Positions 1-5,109 are shown, counted from the first letter of the stretch. The stretch: 5,109 nucleotides of DNA from Bacteroidota bacterium (GCA_018224345.1 JAGTUW010000267.1:1-5109), one strand, 5' to 3'. The notes: generated by a model not told the origin, from the letters alone. A program made the numbers and translations.

Positions 1-1119
1 AAAGAGCATACCCCGGATGTCCTGGTTCATATTCGTCGCGCAGGTATCTCGAGTCTCGACCGACAAGACGTAGCGTCCGCGCAGCCGGGAGTTTTCATCC
101 TCGGGCGTGAAGCCGGTGGCAATGTAATCGATCCGGGACCGTATGGTGAACTGCACGCGGGTATGAAAGTGGCAGTCATCCCCCGCATTATCTGCAAGAC
201 ATGCGATTATTGTACGAACATGTATGGAAATCTCTGTCAGTCTGCGCAGCGGGCCGGAACGGATTTCCATGGTGGTCTCGCCAGACTGGTCGCGTTGCCA
301 CGTGCCTGTCTTTACCCCGTCGGAGACGATTTCCCCACTGATGCGTTACCACTTGTCGACGGACTGAGCGCCGTCTTACATGCCCTGTTCCGGGTAAAGG
401 AATGCTTCAACCACACGAGCTACGAACACATAAAGTCCGATCCCGCCATTGACCCTGTGACTGTATTCGGTGCCGGTCCCATGGGTTGTCTTATTGCGCT
501 CGCTCTGCAACGGTTCTGGCCGCATATTCCCGTAACCCTGATTGAGCCACTCGAAGTGAGGCGGGACTTCGTCGAGAGCAACCGTATTGCTGCCTGTGTA
601 TATGAGCAATTCCCTGACGATAAACGGAGCAATGTTTCATTTGTCACCAGCGACACCCTCCTCGCACATGAGAATGCCGTTGCTACCGTATCCAATGGAG
701 GCGTTATCGTCCTGTTTTCGGGGTTGTCGCCCGACGAGGCCAATAAAGTAAATGAGCAGGGAAGTATTCAGGGGAACGAGTTGCAAAGTATTCATAAGAC
801 CGAGGAAACACGGGAGTACACAATAAAAGCGCGTAACAGTTACACCCTTCTCGGAAGTGTCGGGTATAACAATGACGATGTCGGCCGGGCGGTGCAGGAA
901 TTGCAGGAGCATTATGCAGATCATTACAGAACGATCCAGACCATGATCATCCGGGGGCTGGATGCCACGCGTGGCAGGCGACCCAGGGGCATGCGTGAAT
1001 GTCTTCCACCACGGGCCGGGCAGCCCGCTGTCGAAGCCCTGCTTTCGCCGGAGGGAATCCATGACAGGGAGAATGGCAAATTCATTGCCGGAACACAGAA
1101 AGTCCTCATCATTCCCTGA
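1..1119 (+). CDS. Medium-chain (zinc-type) dehydrogenase-like protein, 5' truncated by the window, altered catalytic zinc site
   Basis: The frame is open from base 1 with good family sequence before the first in-window ATG (163), so the true start lies upstream; 372 residues are visible and roughly 25-30 are probably missing. Seen, counting from the first codon: the GroES-like catalytic lobe (about 1-125), a structural-zinc lobe with Cys65, Cys68, Cys71 and Cys79 in the family spacing, then a Rossmann domain with GAGPMG at 157-162 and an acidic residue (Glu182) after the second strand, which suggests NAD(H). The family motif GICGSD reads GISSLD (Ser17), GHE reads GRE (Arg36), and the Glu of the usual EPL motif is Asp120, so catalytic zinc binding is doubtful. 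The C-terminal NGKFIAGTQKVLIIP supports this frame to the stop, although residues about 320-345 are Arg/Pro-rich and poorly family-like. By family it would be a cytosolic polyol, sugar-phosphate or threonine-type dehydrogenase; the substrate is unknown. The SorC-type gene follows 13 bases later, probably in one operon. Confidence 0.88.
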   Translation, partial: KEHTPDVLVHIRRAGISSLDRQDVASAQPGVFILGREAGGNVIDPGPYGELHAGMKVAVIPRIICKTCDYCTNMYGNLCQSAQRAGTDFHGGLARLVALPRACLYPVGDDFPTDALPLVDGLSAVLHALFRVKECFNHTSYEHIKSDPAIDPVTVFGAGPMGCLIALALQRFWPHIPVTLIEPLEVRRDFVESNRIAACVYEQFPDDKRSNVSFVTSDTLLAHENAVATVSNGGVIVLFSGLSPDEANKVNEQGSIQGNELQSIHKTEETREYTIKARNSYTLLGSVGYNNDDVGRAVQELQEHYADHYRTIQTMIIRGLDATRGRRPRGMRECLPPRAGQPAVEALLSPEGIHDRENGKFIAGTQKVLIIP

Positions 1120-1121
1120 AC

Positions 1122-1128
1122 AGGAGGT
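1122..1128 (+). promoter_or_regulatory. Ribosome binding site AGGAGGT of the SorC-type gene
   Basis: AGGAGGT lies four bases before the ATG at 1133. It decides the start: the same frame is open to an ATG at 962, but that extension lies inside the dehydrogenase gene, is Pro/Arg-rich, and has no comparable site. Confidence 0.85.
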
Positions 1129-1132
1129 CGCC

Positions 1133-2494
1133 ATGCCATCGGAATCATTTACCGCTCTTGAACTGCAGCAGGTTGCCGGACTGTTTTGCGAAGGTATGGC
1201 CCTGAAGGATATCGTATCGACACTTCCCGGCCGGAACGAGAGTGATATCTGGCAGATGCTGCAGCGCGCGCTTCGTGAAGGGTATTTCCATTACCAGCCG
1301 GTACTCTCGATCAACAATATGAGTAAGGAACTGCAAGATTTTCTCAACAACGAGACATTGACGAAAACCATCGCTGAAGCGCTGAGTGAGACCTTGGAGC
1401 TGCGGCACATTTCCATCAGAATCACGCGTTCGCCCGAACGCATGTTCGAATGTTACCAGCACGAACCCATTACGGACCAGGATAAATACAGGGAGTATCT
1501 CAAGGCCGAATCCGCTTCACTGGAAATTATTGGTCGCCGTGTTGCGACGGAACTTTCCAGGCGTCTCTTCGACGGAAAGCAGCATATCGTCGGCGTAAAT
1601 TACGGAGCATCGGTTCTCCTCGCCGCCAGACAGCTCTTCCCCCTTCCGAGCCAGGTGCCACAGATGCTGACCGTGGTCAGTTTGTTCGGCGACATAGGAT
1701 ATCACATTGCAGAAAGTCCGCTGCCACTCCTCAAGGGCAACGTCCCTTTGGCATCGAACGACATCGTTGCGCTGCTCGCGAACCGACTCGGCCCCATGAC
1801 GAAGGCGGAACTGCTCAATGTGCCGGCCTTTATCCCGTACGAATTCACCAGCAACATCGACACGTTCAACAACATCCACAACTTTTTGACGAGTCATTCC
1901 TCGTACATCAGAATATTCGGTGCGCCAAACAGCGACCATAAATTCCGTAATCCGGATGCGTTGGTCAGTAATATGGACACATTGTTATCCGGATTCGGTT
2001 CGGCTGACAATTACACGGTGTTACAGAGCTTCCTGCCTGCGTGGTTGAGTACGGATGAAACAGAAACGATTATGGAGTATTGCCACAGTGGTGCGATCGT
2101 TGGTGATATCGGCGGACATCTCGTGACATCGCCTTTATGGAGCGGGAACACGAGATCGCTGAATCAATTTCTTGCGCGCATCAACCAGCGGCTCATCGCC
2201 GCCAACCCAATTGATTTTCTGAATGTCGCTGATCGGTATGCCAAAAACAGGAACGCAGGAGCCGGAGTGGTCGGCATCGCTGCTGGCGGCCGGAAAGCCC
2301 GTATTCTGCATGCGCTTCTTGCGCAGGAACGTTGCCCCCTGTCGATGCTGTTTATCGATACCTTCTGCGCCCTGGCCTTGCTCAATCTCATCGATTCCAA
2401 CGGATATCAAGCCCTTATCCGTTCGGAAGCCTCCGGCATTACATCAAACAGGCAGCAGTGGTCCGCCGGCACGAAGCGGTTGTTGTCGATGTGA
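1133..2494 (+). CDS. SorC-family (sugar-binding) transcriptional regulator, unusually long
   Basis: A 453-residue protein. Residues about 8-54 form a helix-turn-helix of the SorC/DeoR-like type: a first helix LQQVAGLFCEGM, LKDIVSTL in the second-helix position, then a recognition-helix region ending ALREGYF, as in the family pattern 'ARLYYEEGLSQ.EIA..L..SR..V.R.L..A...GIV'. The rest resembles the SorC sugar-binding domain: the segment around IIGRRVATELSRRLFDGKQHIVGVNYGAS (strand-loop with effector-binding character), LANRLGPMTKAELLNVPAF, GAIVGDIGG from residue 320, and VVGIAAGGRKARIL from 379, the counterpart of the family's 'VIGVAGG..KA.AIL'. Known members sense a phosphorylated sugar and control nearby catabolic genes, acting as DNA-binding oligomers in the cytosol. 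At 453 residues it exceeds the usual 310-350; the extra length lies mainly between the DNA-binding and effector parts and inside the effector domain. It likely controls the upstream dehydrogenase operon, itself, or the downstream genes; the target is inferred. Confidence 0.85.
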   Translation: MPSESFTALELQQVAGLFCEGMALKDIVSTLPGRNESDIWQMLQRALREGYFHYQPVLSINNMSKELQDFLNNETLTKTIAEALSETLELRHISIRITRSPERMFECYQHEPITDQDKYREYLKAESASLEIIGRRVATELSRRLFDGKQHIVGVNYGASVLLAARQLFPLPSQVPQMLTVVSLFGDIGYHIAESPLPLLKGNVPLASNDIVALLANRLGPMTKAELLNVPAFIPYEFTSNIDTFNNIHNFLTSHSSYIRIFGAPNSDHKFRNPDALVSNMDTLLSGFGSADNYTVLQSFLPAWLSTDETETIMEYCHSGAIVGDIGGHLVTSPLWSGNTRSLNQFLARINQRLIAANPIDFLNVADRYAKNRNAGAGVVGIAAGGRKARILHALLAQERCPLSMLFIDTFCALALLNLIDSNGYQALIRSEASGITSNRQQWSAGTKRLLSM

Positions 2495-2515
2495 CGGCCG
2501 AAAGAACTCCCCGCT

Positions 2516-2538
2516 GCCCCGACGACTGTAGTCCGGGC
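2516..2538 (+). repeat. Stem-loop after the SorC-type gene
   Basis: GCCC (2516-2519) pairs with GGGC (2535-2538), and GAC (2521-2523) with GTC (2531-2533), separated by one C-C mismatch around a 7-base loop. It starts 22 bases after the stop of the regulator gene, which is where a transcript end could be, but no T-run follows. It is therefore not called an intrinsic terminator; it could be a 3'-end stabilising hairpin or chance. Confidence 0.3.
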
Positions 2539-2618
2539 AATCTGTGACATACACGCTGCGTACACCTTCCCGCTCCGGACTATGAAGCTCAAGGAGATGA
2601 CATCTGAATCCGGAGGAG

Positions 2619-2642
2619 AAAAAAACCCCGCATGTTTCGGGA
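2619..2642 (-). terminator. Minus-strand intrinsic-terminator-like hairpin with T7
   Basis: Read on the minus strand, (T)CCCG, a 7-base loop and CGGG(G) form a 4-bp GC stem, extended by one possible G-U pair, followed immediately by seven T (complement of the A-run 2619-2625). The stem is short for an intrinsic terminator. No credible minus-strand gene ends here: the open frame 2648-3052 on that strand ends just before it but looks like a shadow of the + strand gene. On the + strand no T-run follows the hairpin, so it would not terminate the main transcripts. Confidence 0.3.
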
Positions 2643-2689
2643 GTATTTCAGCACGATTCCGCGACAGAAAAACTCCTCACCCCGAAACA
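2633..2689. repeat. 9-bp perfect inverted repeat that overlaps the terminator-like hairpin
   Basis: TGTTTCGGG at 2633-2641 is the exact reverse complement of CCCGAAACA at 2681-2689, with a 39-base loop. The CGGG at 2638-2641 is also one arm of the shorter hairpin at 2626-2641, so the two folds exclude each other. Confidence 0.5.
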
Positions 2690-2695
2690 CCCCGA
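2678..2695. repeat. Direct repeat CACCCCGA, twice, 10-base period
   Basis: CACCCCGA occurs at 2678-2685 and again at 2688-2695, separated by AA. A 10-base period places both copies on the same helix face, as is seen for some activator half-sites. It is short and could be chance. Confidence 0.35.
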
Positions 2696-2714
2696 TAATC
2701 GACGCCGCAACGCA

Positions 2715-2730
2715 ATAATGCTTGCATTAT
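2715..2730. promoter_or_regulatory. Operator-like palindrome ATAATGC-TT-GCATTAT
   Basis: Two perfect 7-bp half-sites, ATAATGC and GCATTAT, flank a TT spacer. Size and symmetry suit a dimeric helix-turn-helix regulator. It lies about 190 bases before the small-protein start and about 220 bases after the SorC-type gene, so that regulator is a possible binder, but this is inference. Confidence 0.4.
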
Positions 2731-2748
2731 CTTTGGCAAAAGACGGAA

Positions 2749-2760
2749 TTTCCATGGAAA
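2749..2760. promoter_or_regulatory. Perfect 12-bp palindrome TTTCCATGGAAA
   Basis: Each strand reads TTTCCATGGAAA. It lies 18 bases to the right of the ATAATGC palindrome (centres about 32 bases, or three helical turns, apart). It does not share half-site sequence with that palindrome, so two different factors or chance must be considered. Confidence 0.35.
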
Positions 2761-2771
2761 CATATTGGAGT

Positions 2772-2798
2772 ACCATGCTCCGGACATGTCGGCATGGT
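2772..2798. repeat. 7-bp inverted repeat with inner symmetry
   Basis: ACCATGC (2772-2778) pairs with GCATGGT (2792-2798). The 13-base interior contains GACATGTC (2783-2790), itself a perfect 8-bp palindrome. As RNA it could be a small bulged hairpin; as DNA it could be a binding site. The neighbouring TGCATGCA (2805-2812) is another 8-bp palindrome. Confidence 0.35.
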
Positions 2799-2883
2799 TC
2801 ACAGTGCATGCATGGATGACAATTCCGCACAGAAATCGGTGAACTCTTCTTGTCCGTGGGCAAGCAGCGGCCGGAAAAACCTG

Positions 2884-2899
2884 CGGGTATTCCCACCCG
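2884..2899 (+). repeat. Leader hairpin CGGGT/ACCCG ahead of the small-protein gene
   Basis: A 5-bp stem (2884-2888 with 2895-2899) and a 6-base loop end 12 bases before the GGAGG ribosome binding site. It would be in the 5' untranslated leader if transcription starts in the gap. It leaves the binding site free, so any effect would be on mRNA stability rather than on masking. Confidence 0.3.
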
Positions 2900-2911
2900 G
2901 AACTCAACATT

Positions 2912-2916
2912 GGAGG
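2912..2916 (+). promoter_or_regulatory. Ribosome binding site GGAGG of the small His-motif protein
   Basis: GGAGG stands seven bases before the ATG at 2924, near-ideal spacing, and fixes that start. This gene therefore begins independently rather than by coupling to an upstream frame. Confidence 0.8.
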
Positions 2917-2923
2917 ATGCAAC

Positions 2924-3235
2924 ATGCGACAATTCAGACAGGGTGATATTCTCATTGAGGAGGTGGCGGAAATCCCTTCCGGAGCCATACAGGAGCGGAT
3001 GCATCACGGCGACGTGCTTCTCGCCATGGGGGAAGCAACCGGTCATGCTCACGTATTACGGCAGCGCCACGGTGTGACCACCTTCACTGCTGAAGGGCAA
3101 CGATATCTCGATCTCCGTGTCGCGGCTTTGCTCACGCATGAGGAGCACGCGTCCGTTCTCATCCCCGCAGGTCGTTACGTCATTATTCGTCAGAGGGAAT
3201 ATGCCCCGAGCAATCCATACTACATCGCGGACTGA
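2924..3235 (+). CDS. Small conserved protein with GHAH and HEEH motifs, function unknown
   Basis: A 103-residue protein without signal peptide or membrane segment. It opens with an RQGDILIEEV strand (5-14). The core has GEATGHAH (36-43, His41 and His43), then LDLRVAALLTHEEH (His72, Glu73, Glu74, His75), followed by a strand-rich LIPAGRYVIIRQREY (79-93). The alternating hydrophobic pattern and His-x-His plus His-x-x-His spacing suggest a small beta-barrel or cupin-like fold with a possible metal site; this is inference. From memory, similar unannotated proteins of the pattern 'GDVLL....GE.TGHAH...L.HEEH..I.LP.G.Y.V..QREY' are widespread in bacteria, including cyanobacteria, often beside DUF6745 proteins, as here. 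The gene has its own GGAGG site and overlaps the next gene by 35 bases in another frame, implying coupled translation and a shared job. Real gene: confident; function: unknown. Confidence 0.88.
   Translation: MRQFRQGDILIEEVAEIPSGAIQERMHHGDVLLAMGEATGHAHVLRQRHGVTTFTAEGQRYLDLRVAALLTHEEHASVLIPAGRYVIIRQREYAPSNPYYIAD
3193..3197 (+). promoter_or_regulatory. Ribosome binding site GAGGG inside the small-protein gene, choosing the start at 3201
   Basis: GAGGG sits three bases before the ATG at 3201, within the last codons of the small-protein gene. Earlier in-frame starts (GTG 3117, ATG 3138) have no purine-rich site and would give an Arg/Ser-rich extension inside the neighbour. The spacing is slightly short, so ribosomes finishing the upstream gene probably help initiation. 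Confidence 0.6.
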
Positions 3236-4814
3236 CACATTACGTCAGGCTGGTTTCCCCGAGAGGTTTCGCACATTTGCAGACACCTGGATAGATGAGC
3301 GCGTGTTCGCTCGTACGGATCGTCGTGTTGCGGAAGAGGCAATCGGGCGACTGTATCGACATCTCGGTTTGAAGCCGCCGGTCATCGTCTGGTGTCATTC
3401 TCCGATCAGCGCACGCACACTGCTCACGTTTTTTCAGACCCTGTCATTGACGCAGGTACCGCGGAGCGTGTTGTATGAAAAACTGATCGAGAGGACAATC
3501 GATGTGTTCGTCGATCGCGTCCTGCTTCCCGCTTTCAACCTGGTGGAACGATTACAGCATCGCATCTTATGCCTGATACTGGAGGAGGACTATACTCCTT
3601 TTCACCAATCCCATGAGTGTTCCGGGATGTTGCGGATGCGGTACAGCGCTCAGTTCCAGCATGTGTGGTACGAACTTCCGGATGCGATACGCGGAGAATT
3701 CTGTGTGGGATTACATGCGTGTCTGCATGCACTCGGCATTGATGTCCGAAAAAAGAAATTGCGCGGGCTTCTTGACTTCCTTGAAAGCGTTGCGGATTCT
3801 TCGACGGCAGAGGAGCGTCATCGGTCGGCGGGGCGCGTGCCGGCTCCCTTGCAACCTGATGACAACTGTATCGTTATGGATCACGACTGGTACGAAATAC
3901 AGGAGAGGCTGCGTTCCATTATGAGGCCAGCACGGTGGAAATCGCTCAAGGGCATTCTCGATCGAAAGCGGCGGCATGCGGTCAGGCGGGTCATACGGCA
4001 TTATTGTGGCGACCACCCGAAAGCGCGGGAAAAAGAACACGTCGCAGAGGTCGAACAGACGCTTATGACAGCACTTGACGATATCGGACCCGAACGGATA
4101 CAGCGCCGATTTCTGCTTCCGCGTGAAACCTCGCTCATGGGACGGTATACAGCTCTGAGGGAGCTGTCCGAAAAAGAATGCAATTCAAATTTCGTAAAAA
4201 TGTACGCCTTCAATATCTGGTATGCATTTCTGCGCAGTGACAGCGGTCTGTCACCGGACCCTTTTTCCGAAACGCTCGATGCAGTGCTCGCAAACAGCGG
4301 CATGGTATTTCCGCACCGGAAATTCTGCCTGATCAGTGATCCTCCGGGTGTCTGTCATCTCGACGACGCCTGGAGACTGCATGACGAACGTGGTCCGGCT
4401 CTGACCTACCCGCAAAGCGGACTGGAAATCTATGCCTGGCACGGGATTGAGGTTGCCCCGGCAGTAATCCTCGATCCGGAACAGATATCGTTGAACGATA
4501 TCACGGATGAGTACAATACGGAGAGGCGTTATGTGAAAATAGCGCGATACGGAATTGAACGCTACCTGCGCGACCGTGCTGCGGAAATCATGCATCGGGA
4601 CGCATCCGGCGTACTGTGGAAAATTCACCCCGACGACAGCGGATCGGATACACCGATACTCATGGTGGAAGTCCGGAATGCCAGTCCGGAACCTGACGGC
4701 AGCCACAGGCATTTCTTCCTGCGTGTTCCGCCCACCATGCGCACGGCACGTGAAGCGGTGGCATGGACGTTCGGGAAGTCGGAGGACGAATATTCACCGG
4801 ATCCGGAAACCTGA
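3201..4814 (+). CDS. DUF6745-type protein, function unknown
   Basis: A 537-residue soluble protein with no signal peptide or membrane helix. An N-terminal segment, TWIDERVFARTDRRVAEEAI (29-48) followed by LYRHLGLKPPVIVWCHSP (51-68), matches my memory of the family's 'eW...gl.t.paDR..aE.ai...Y...G...P..vW..SP'. Residues about 100-380 are helical, charged and not recognised. The C-terminal part is the clearest: ERGPALTYP (396-404), a YAWHGIEV core at 411-418, an aligned I..I/..E.N.E.RR.....YG..R.L region around 430-455, MVEVRNASPEPDG (488-500), then FFLRVPPTMRTAREAVAWTFG with a closing EEY-like segment. These correspond to the DUF6745 hallmarks 'GPAL...G...Y.WHGv.Vp' and 'v...N.t.E.DGsr..y.LrVPp...ta.eAvAWTfGl...eY'. 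No catalytic motif is visible, so no activity is assigned. It is translationally coupled to the small His-motif protein (35-base overlap), pointing to a shared complex or pathway. Family assignment: fairly confident from recall. Confidence 0.85.
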   Translation: MPRAIHTTSRTDTLRQAGFPERFRTFADTWIDERVFARTDRRVAEEAIGRLYRHLGLKPPVIVWCHSPISARTLLTFFQTLSLTQVPRSVLYEKLIERTIDVFVDRVLLPAFNLVERLQHRILCLILEEDYTPFHQSHECSGMLRMRYSAQFQHVWYELPDAIRGEFCVGLHACLHALGIDVRKKKLRGLLDFLESVADSSTAEERHRSAGRVPAPLQPDDNCIVMDHDWYEIQERLRSIMRPARWKSLKGILDRKRRHAVRRVIRHYCGDHPKAREKEHVAEVEQTLMTALDDIGPERIQRRFLLPRETSLMGRYTALRELSEKECNSNFVKMYAFNIWYAFLRSDSGLSPDPFSETLDAVLANSGMVFPHRKFCLISDPPGVCHLDDAWRLHDERGPALTYPQSGLEIYAWHGIEVAPAVILDPEQISLNDITDEYNTERRYVKIARYGIERYLRDRAAEIMHRDASGVLWKIHPDDSGSDTPILMVEVRNASPEPDGSHRHFFLRVPPTMRTAREAVAWTFGKSEDEYSPDPET

Positions 4815-5017
4815 TGCGAGTTCTCCCGATTGCATCGCTTCAAGTTCGAAGAGCTTCCGAAAGGCCCGAAAAACAGACGTTTCTCTTCCGGATCTCTGAT
4901 AGAACGGTGAAGCAAACAGGAAGCATACTTCGGTGTTGTCGGGCGCTTTCAAGGAGAGAGTCCGGAAGTTCCCGCCGATGACGTGAACGTTGATTGTATA
5001 GAAGGAGAGCAAATATC
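4815..5017. other. Short gap, no credible gene
   Basis: The 203 bases after the DUF6745-type gene hold an open frame overlapping its stop in a TGATG arrangement (4814-4981, 55 residues), but it is Arg/Ser-rich, lacks a ribosome binding site and matches nothing I know. No clear hairpin with a T-run is seen, so transcription may continue into the next gene. Confidence 0.5.
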
Positions 5018-5109
5018 GTGGCTCGTTTTTGTAAAATGGCAGGTAACGACATAATTCTTGAAGTCATATACTATCCGAACGGGGTGAAAGGCAAGATGAT
5101 TCCGTATAA
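5018..5109 (+). CDS. Start of an unidentified gene, 3' end outside the window
   Basis: GTG at 5018 is preceded by AAGGAG (5002-5007, ten bases away). The frame is then open for 30 codons to the window end, reading VARFCKMAGNDIILEVIYYP and onward to MIPY. The composition (hydrophobic strand-like stretch, few Arg/Ser) is protein-like, and another in-frame ATG lies at 5036. It is slightly richer in A/T than its neighbours. No family can be assigned from 30 residues. The TAA at the very end of the window is in a different frame and does not close this gene. Confidence 0.45.
   Translation, partial: MARFCKMAGNDIILEVIYYPNGVKGKMIPY

Larger units (their letters stand above)
2495..2923. other. Intergenic region without a convincing gene, rich in inverted repeats
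   Basis: This 429-base gap separates the SorC-type gene from the small His-motif protein. Short open frames exist on both strands, but none has family-like sequence together with a well-spaced ribosome binding site. It holds a hairpin at its left end, a minus-strand terminator-like element, a 9-bp inverted repeat, two palindromes, a 7-bp inverted repeat and a small leader hairpin, listed separately. I could not identify a sigma-70 promoter with both boxes at good spacing. TATCTTTG at 2728-2735 matches the Bacteroidota -7 consensus TAnnTTTG, but no matching upstream TTTG box is seen, so no promoter is called. The most economical reading is a promoter/operator region for the two genes to the right. 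Confidence 0.6.

Noticed and set aside
962..1132. Upstream extension of the SorC-type gene to an ATG at 962
   Set aside because: It lies within the dehydrogenase gene, has Pro/Arg/Ser-rich shadow composition, and the ATG at 1133 has a strong AGGAGGT site.
637..1134. Minus-strand open frame of 165 residues opposite the dehydrogenase
   Set aside because: Shadow of a family-supported + strand gene; no recognisable domain.
2728..2735. TATCTTTG as a Bacteroidota-type -7 promoter box
   Set aside because: Exact match to TAnnTTTG but no upstream -33 TTTG at the right distance, it overlaps a palindrome arm, and the phylum is not established.
2733..2763. Sigma-70 promoter with TTGGCA as -35
   Set aside because: No acceptable -10 hexamer at 16-18 bases; only weak matches at wrong spacing.
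2648..3052. Minus-strand open frame of 134 residues ending next to the minus-strand terminator-like hairpin
   Set aside because: It overlaps the well-supported + strand small-protein gene, has Cys/Ser/Arg-rich composition and no family resemblance; the agreement with the hairpin is probably chance.
3117..3200. Earlier starts of the DUF6745-type gene (GTG 3117, ATG 3138)
   Set aside because: No ribosome binding site before them and unlikely residues; ATG 3201 has GAGGG just upstream.
4814..4981. 55-codon frame starting in a TGATG overlap with the DUF6745-type stop
   Set aside because: The overlap is suggestive of coupling, but there is no ribosome binding site and the Arg/Ser-rich product looks like out-of-frame translation.
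1..5109. Mobile element, CRISPR array, tRNA or phage defence locus
   Set aside because: No transposase, integrase, terminal repeats, spaced direct repeats, cloverleaf or known defence domain was seen.

Overview
The window is bacterial and mostly coding on the + strand. The four main genes have ordinary bacterial codon use and GC content (slightly above half by eye), and three of the four starts have purine-rich Shine-Dalgarno sites. I see no rRNA, tRNA, CRISPR array, transposase or phage gene. The phylum cannot be assigned from this sequence: the strong AGGAGG-type ribosome binding sites fit many Gram-negative and Gram-positive groups, and no lineage-specific marker is present.

Left part (1-2494): a two-gene unit. 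The first gene enters from outside the window and encodes a medium-chain dehydrogenase/reductase (MDR) of the sorbitol/threonine dehydrogenase type. It keeps the four-cysteine structural zinc lobe and the NAD-binding Rossmann motif. The two best-conserved catalytic-zinc ligands are changed (Cys to Ser, His to Arg) and a third position is Asp instead of Glu. Thirteen bases later begins a SorC-type regulator with an N-terminal helix-turn-helix and a sugar-binding (effector) domain, longer than usual for the family. A polyol/sugar dehydrogenase next to a SorC regulator is a familiar catabolic pairing, but the altered active site makes simple sugar oxidation doubtful.

Middle (2495-2923): about 430 bases with no convincing gene but rich in dyad symmetry. 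It contains a hairpin after the regulator, a minus-strand terminator-like hairpin that competes with a longer 9-bp inverted repeat, two near-perfect palindromes of operator size, a 7-bp inverted repeat, and a small hairpin just ahead of the next ribosome binding site.

Right part (2924-4814): a second, tightly coupled two-gene unit. A 103-residue small protein with Gly-His-Ala-His and His-Glu-Glu-His motifs overlaps by 35 bases the start of a 537-residue protein. The C-terminal third and an N-terminal segment of the larger protein match what I remember of the DUF6745 family. Neither protein has a function known to me; the pair is the best candidate here for an undescribed system.

End (4815-5109): a gap of about 200 bases without a credible gene, then the first 30 codons of a probable GTG-started gene that runs off the window.
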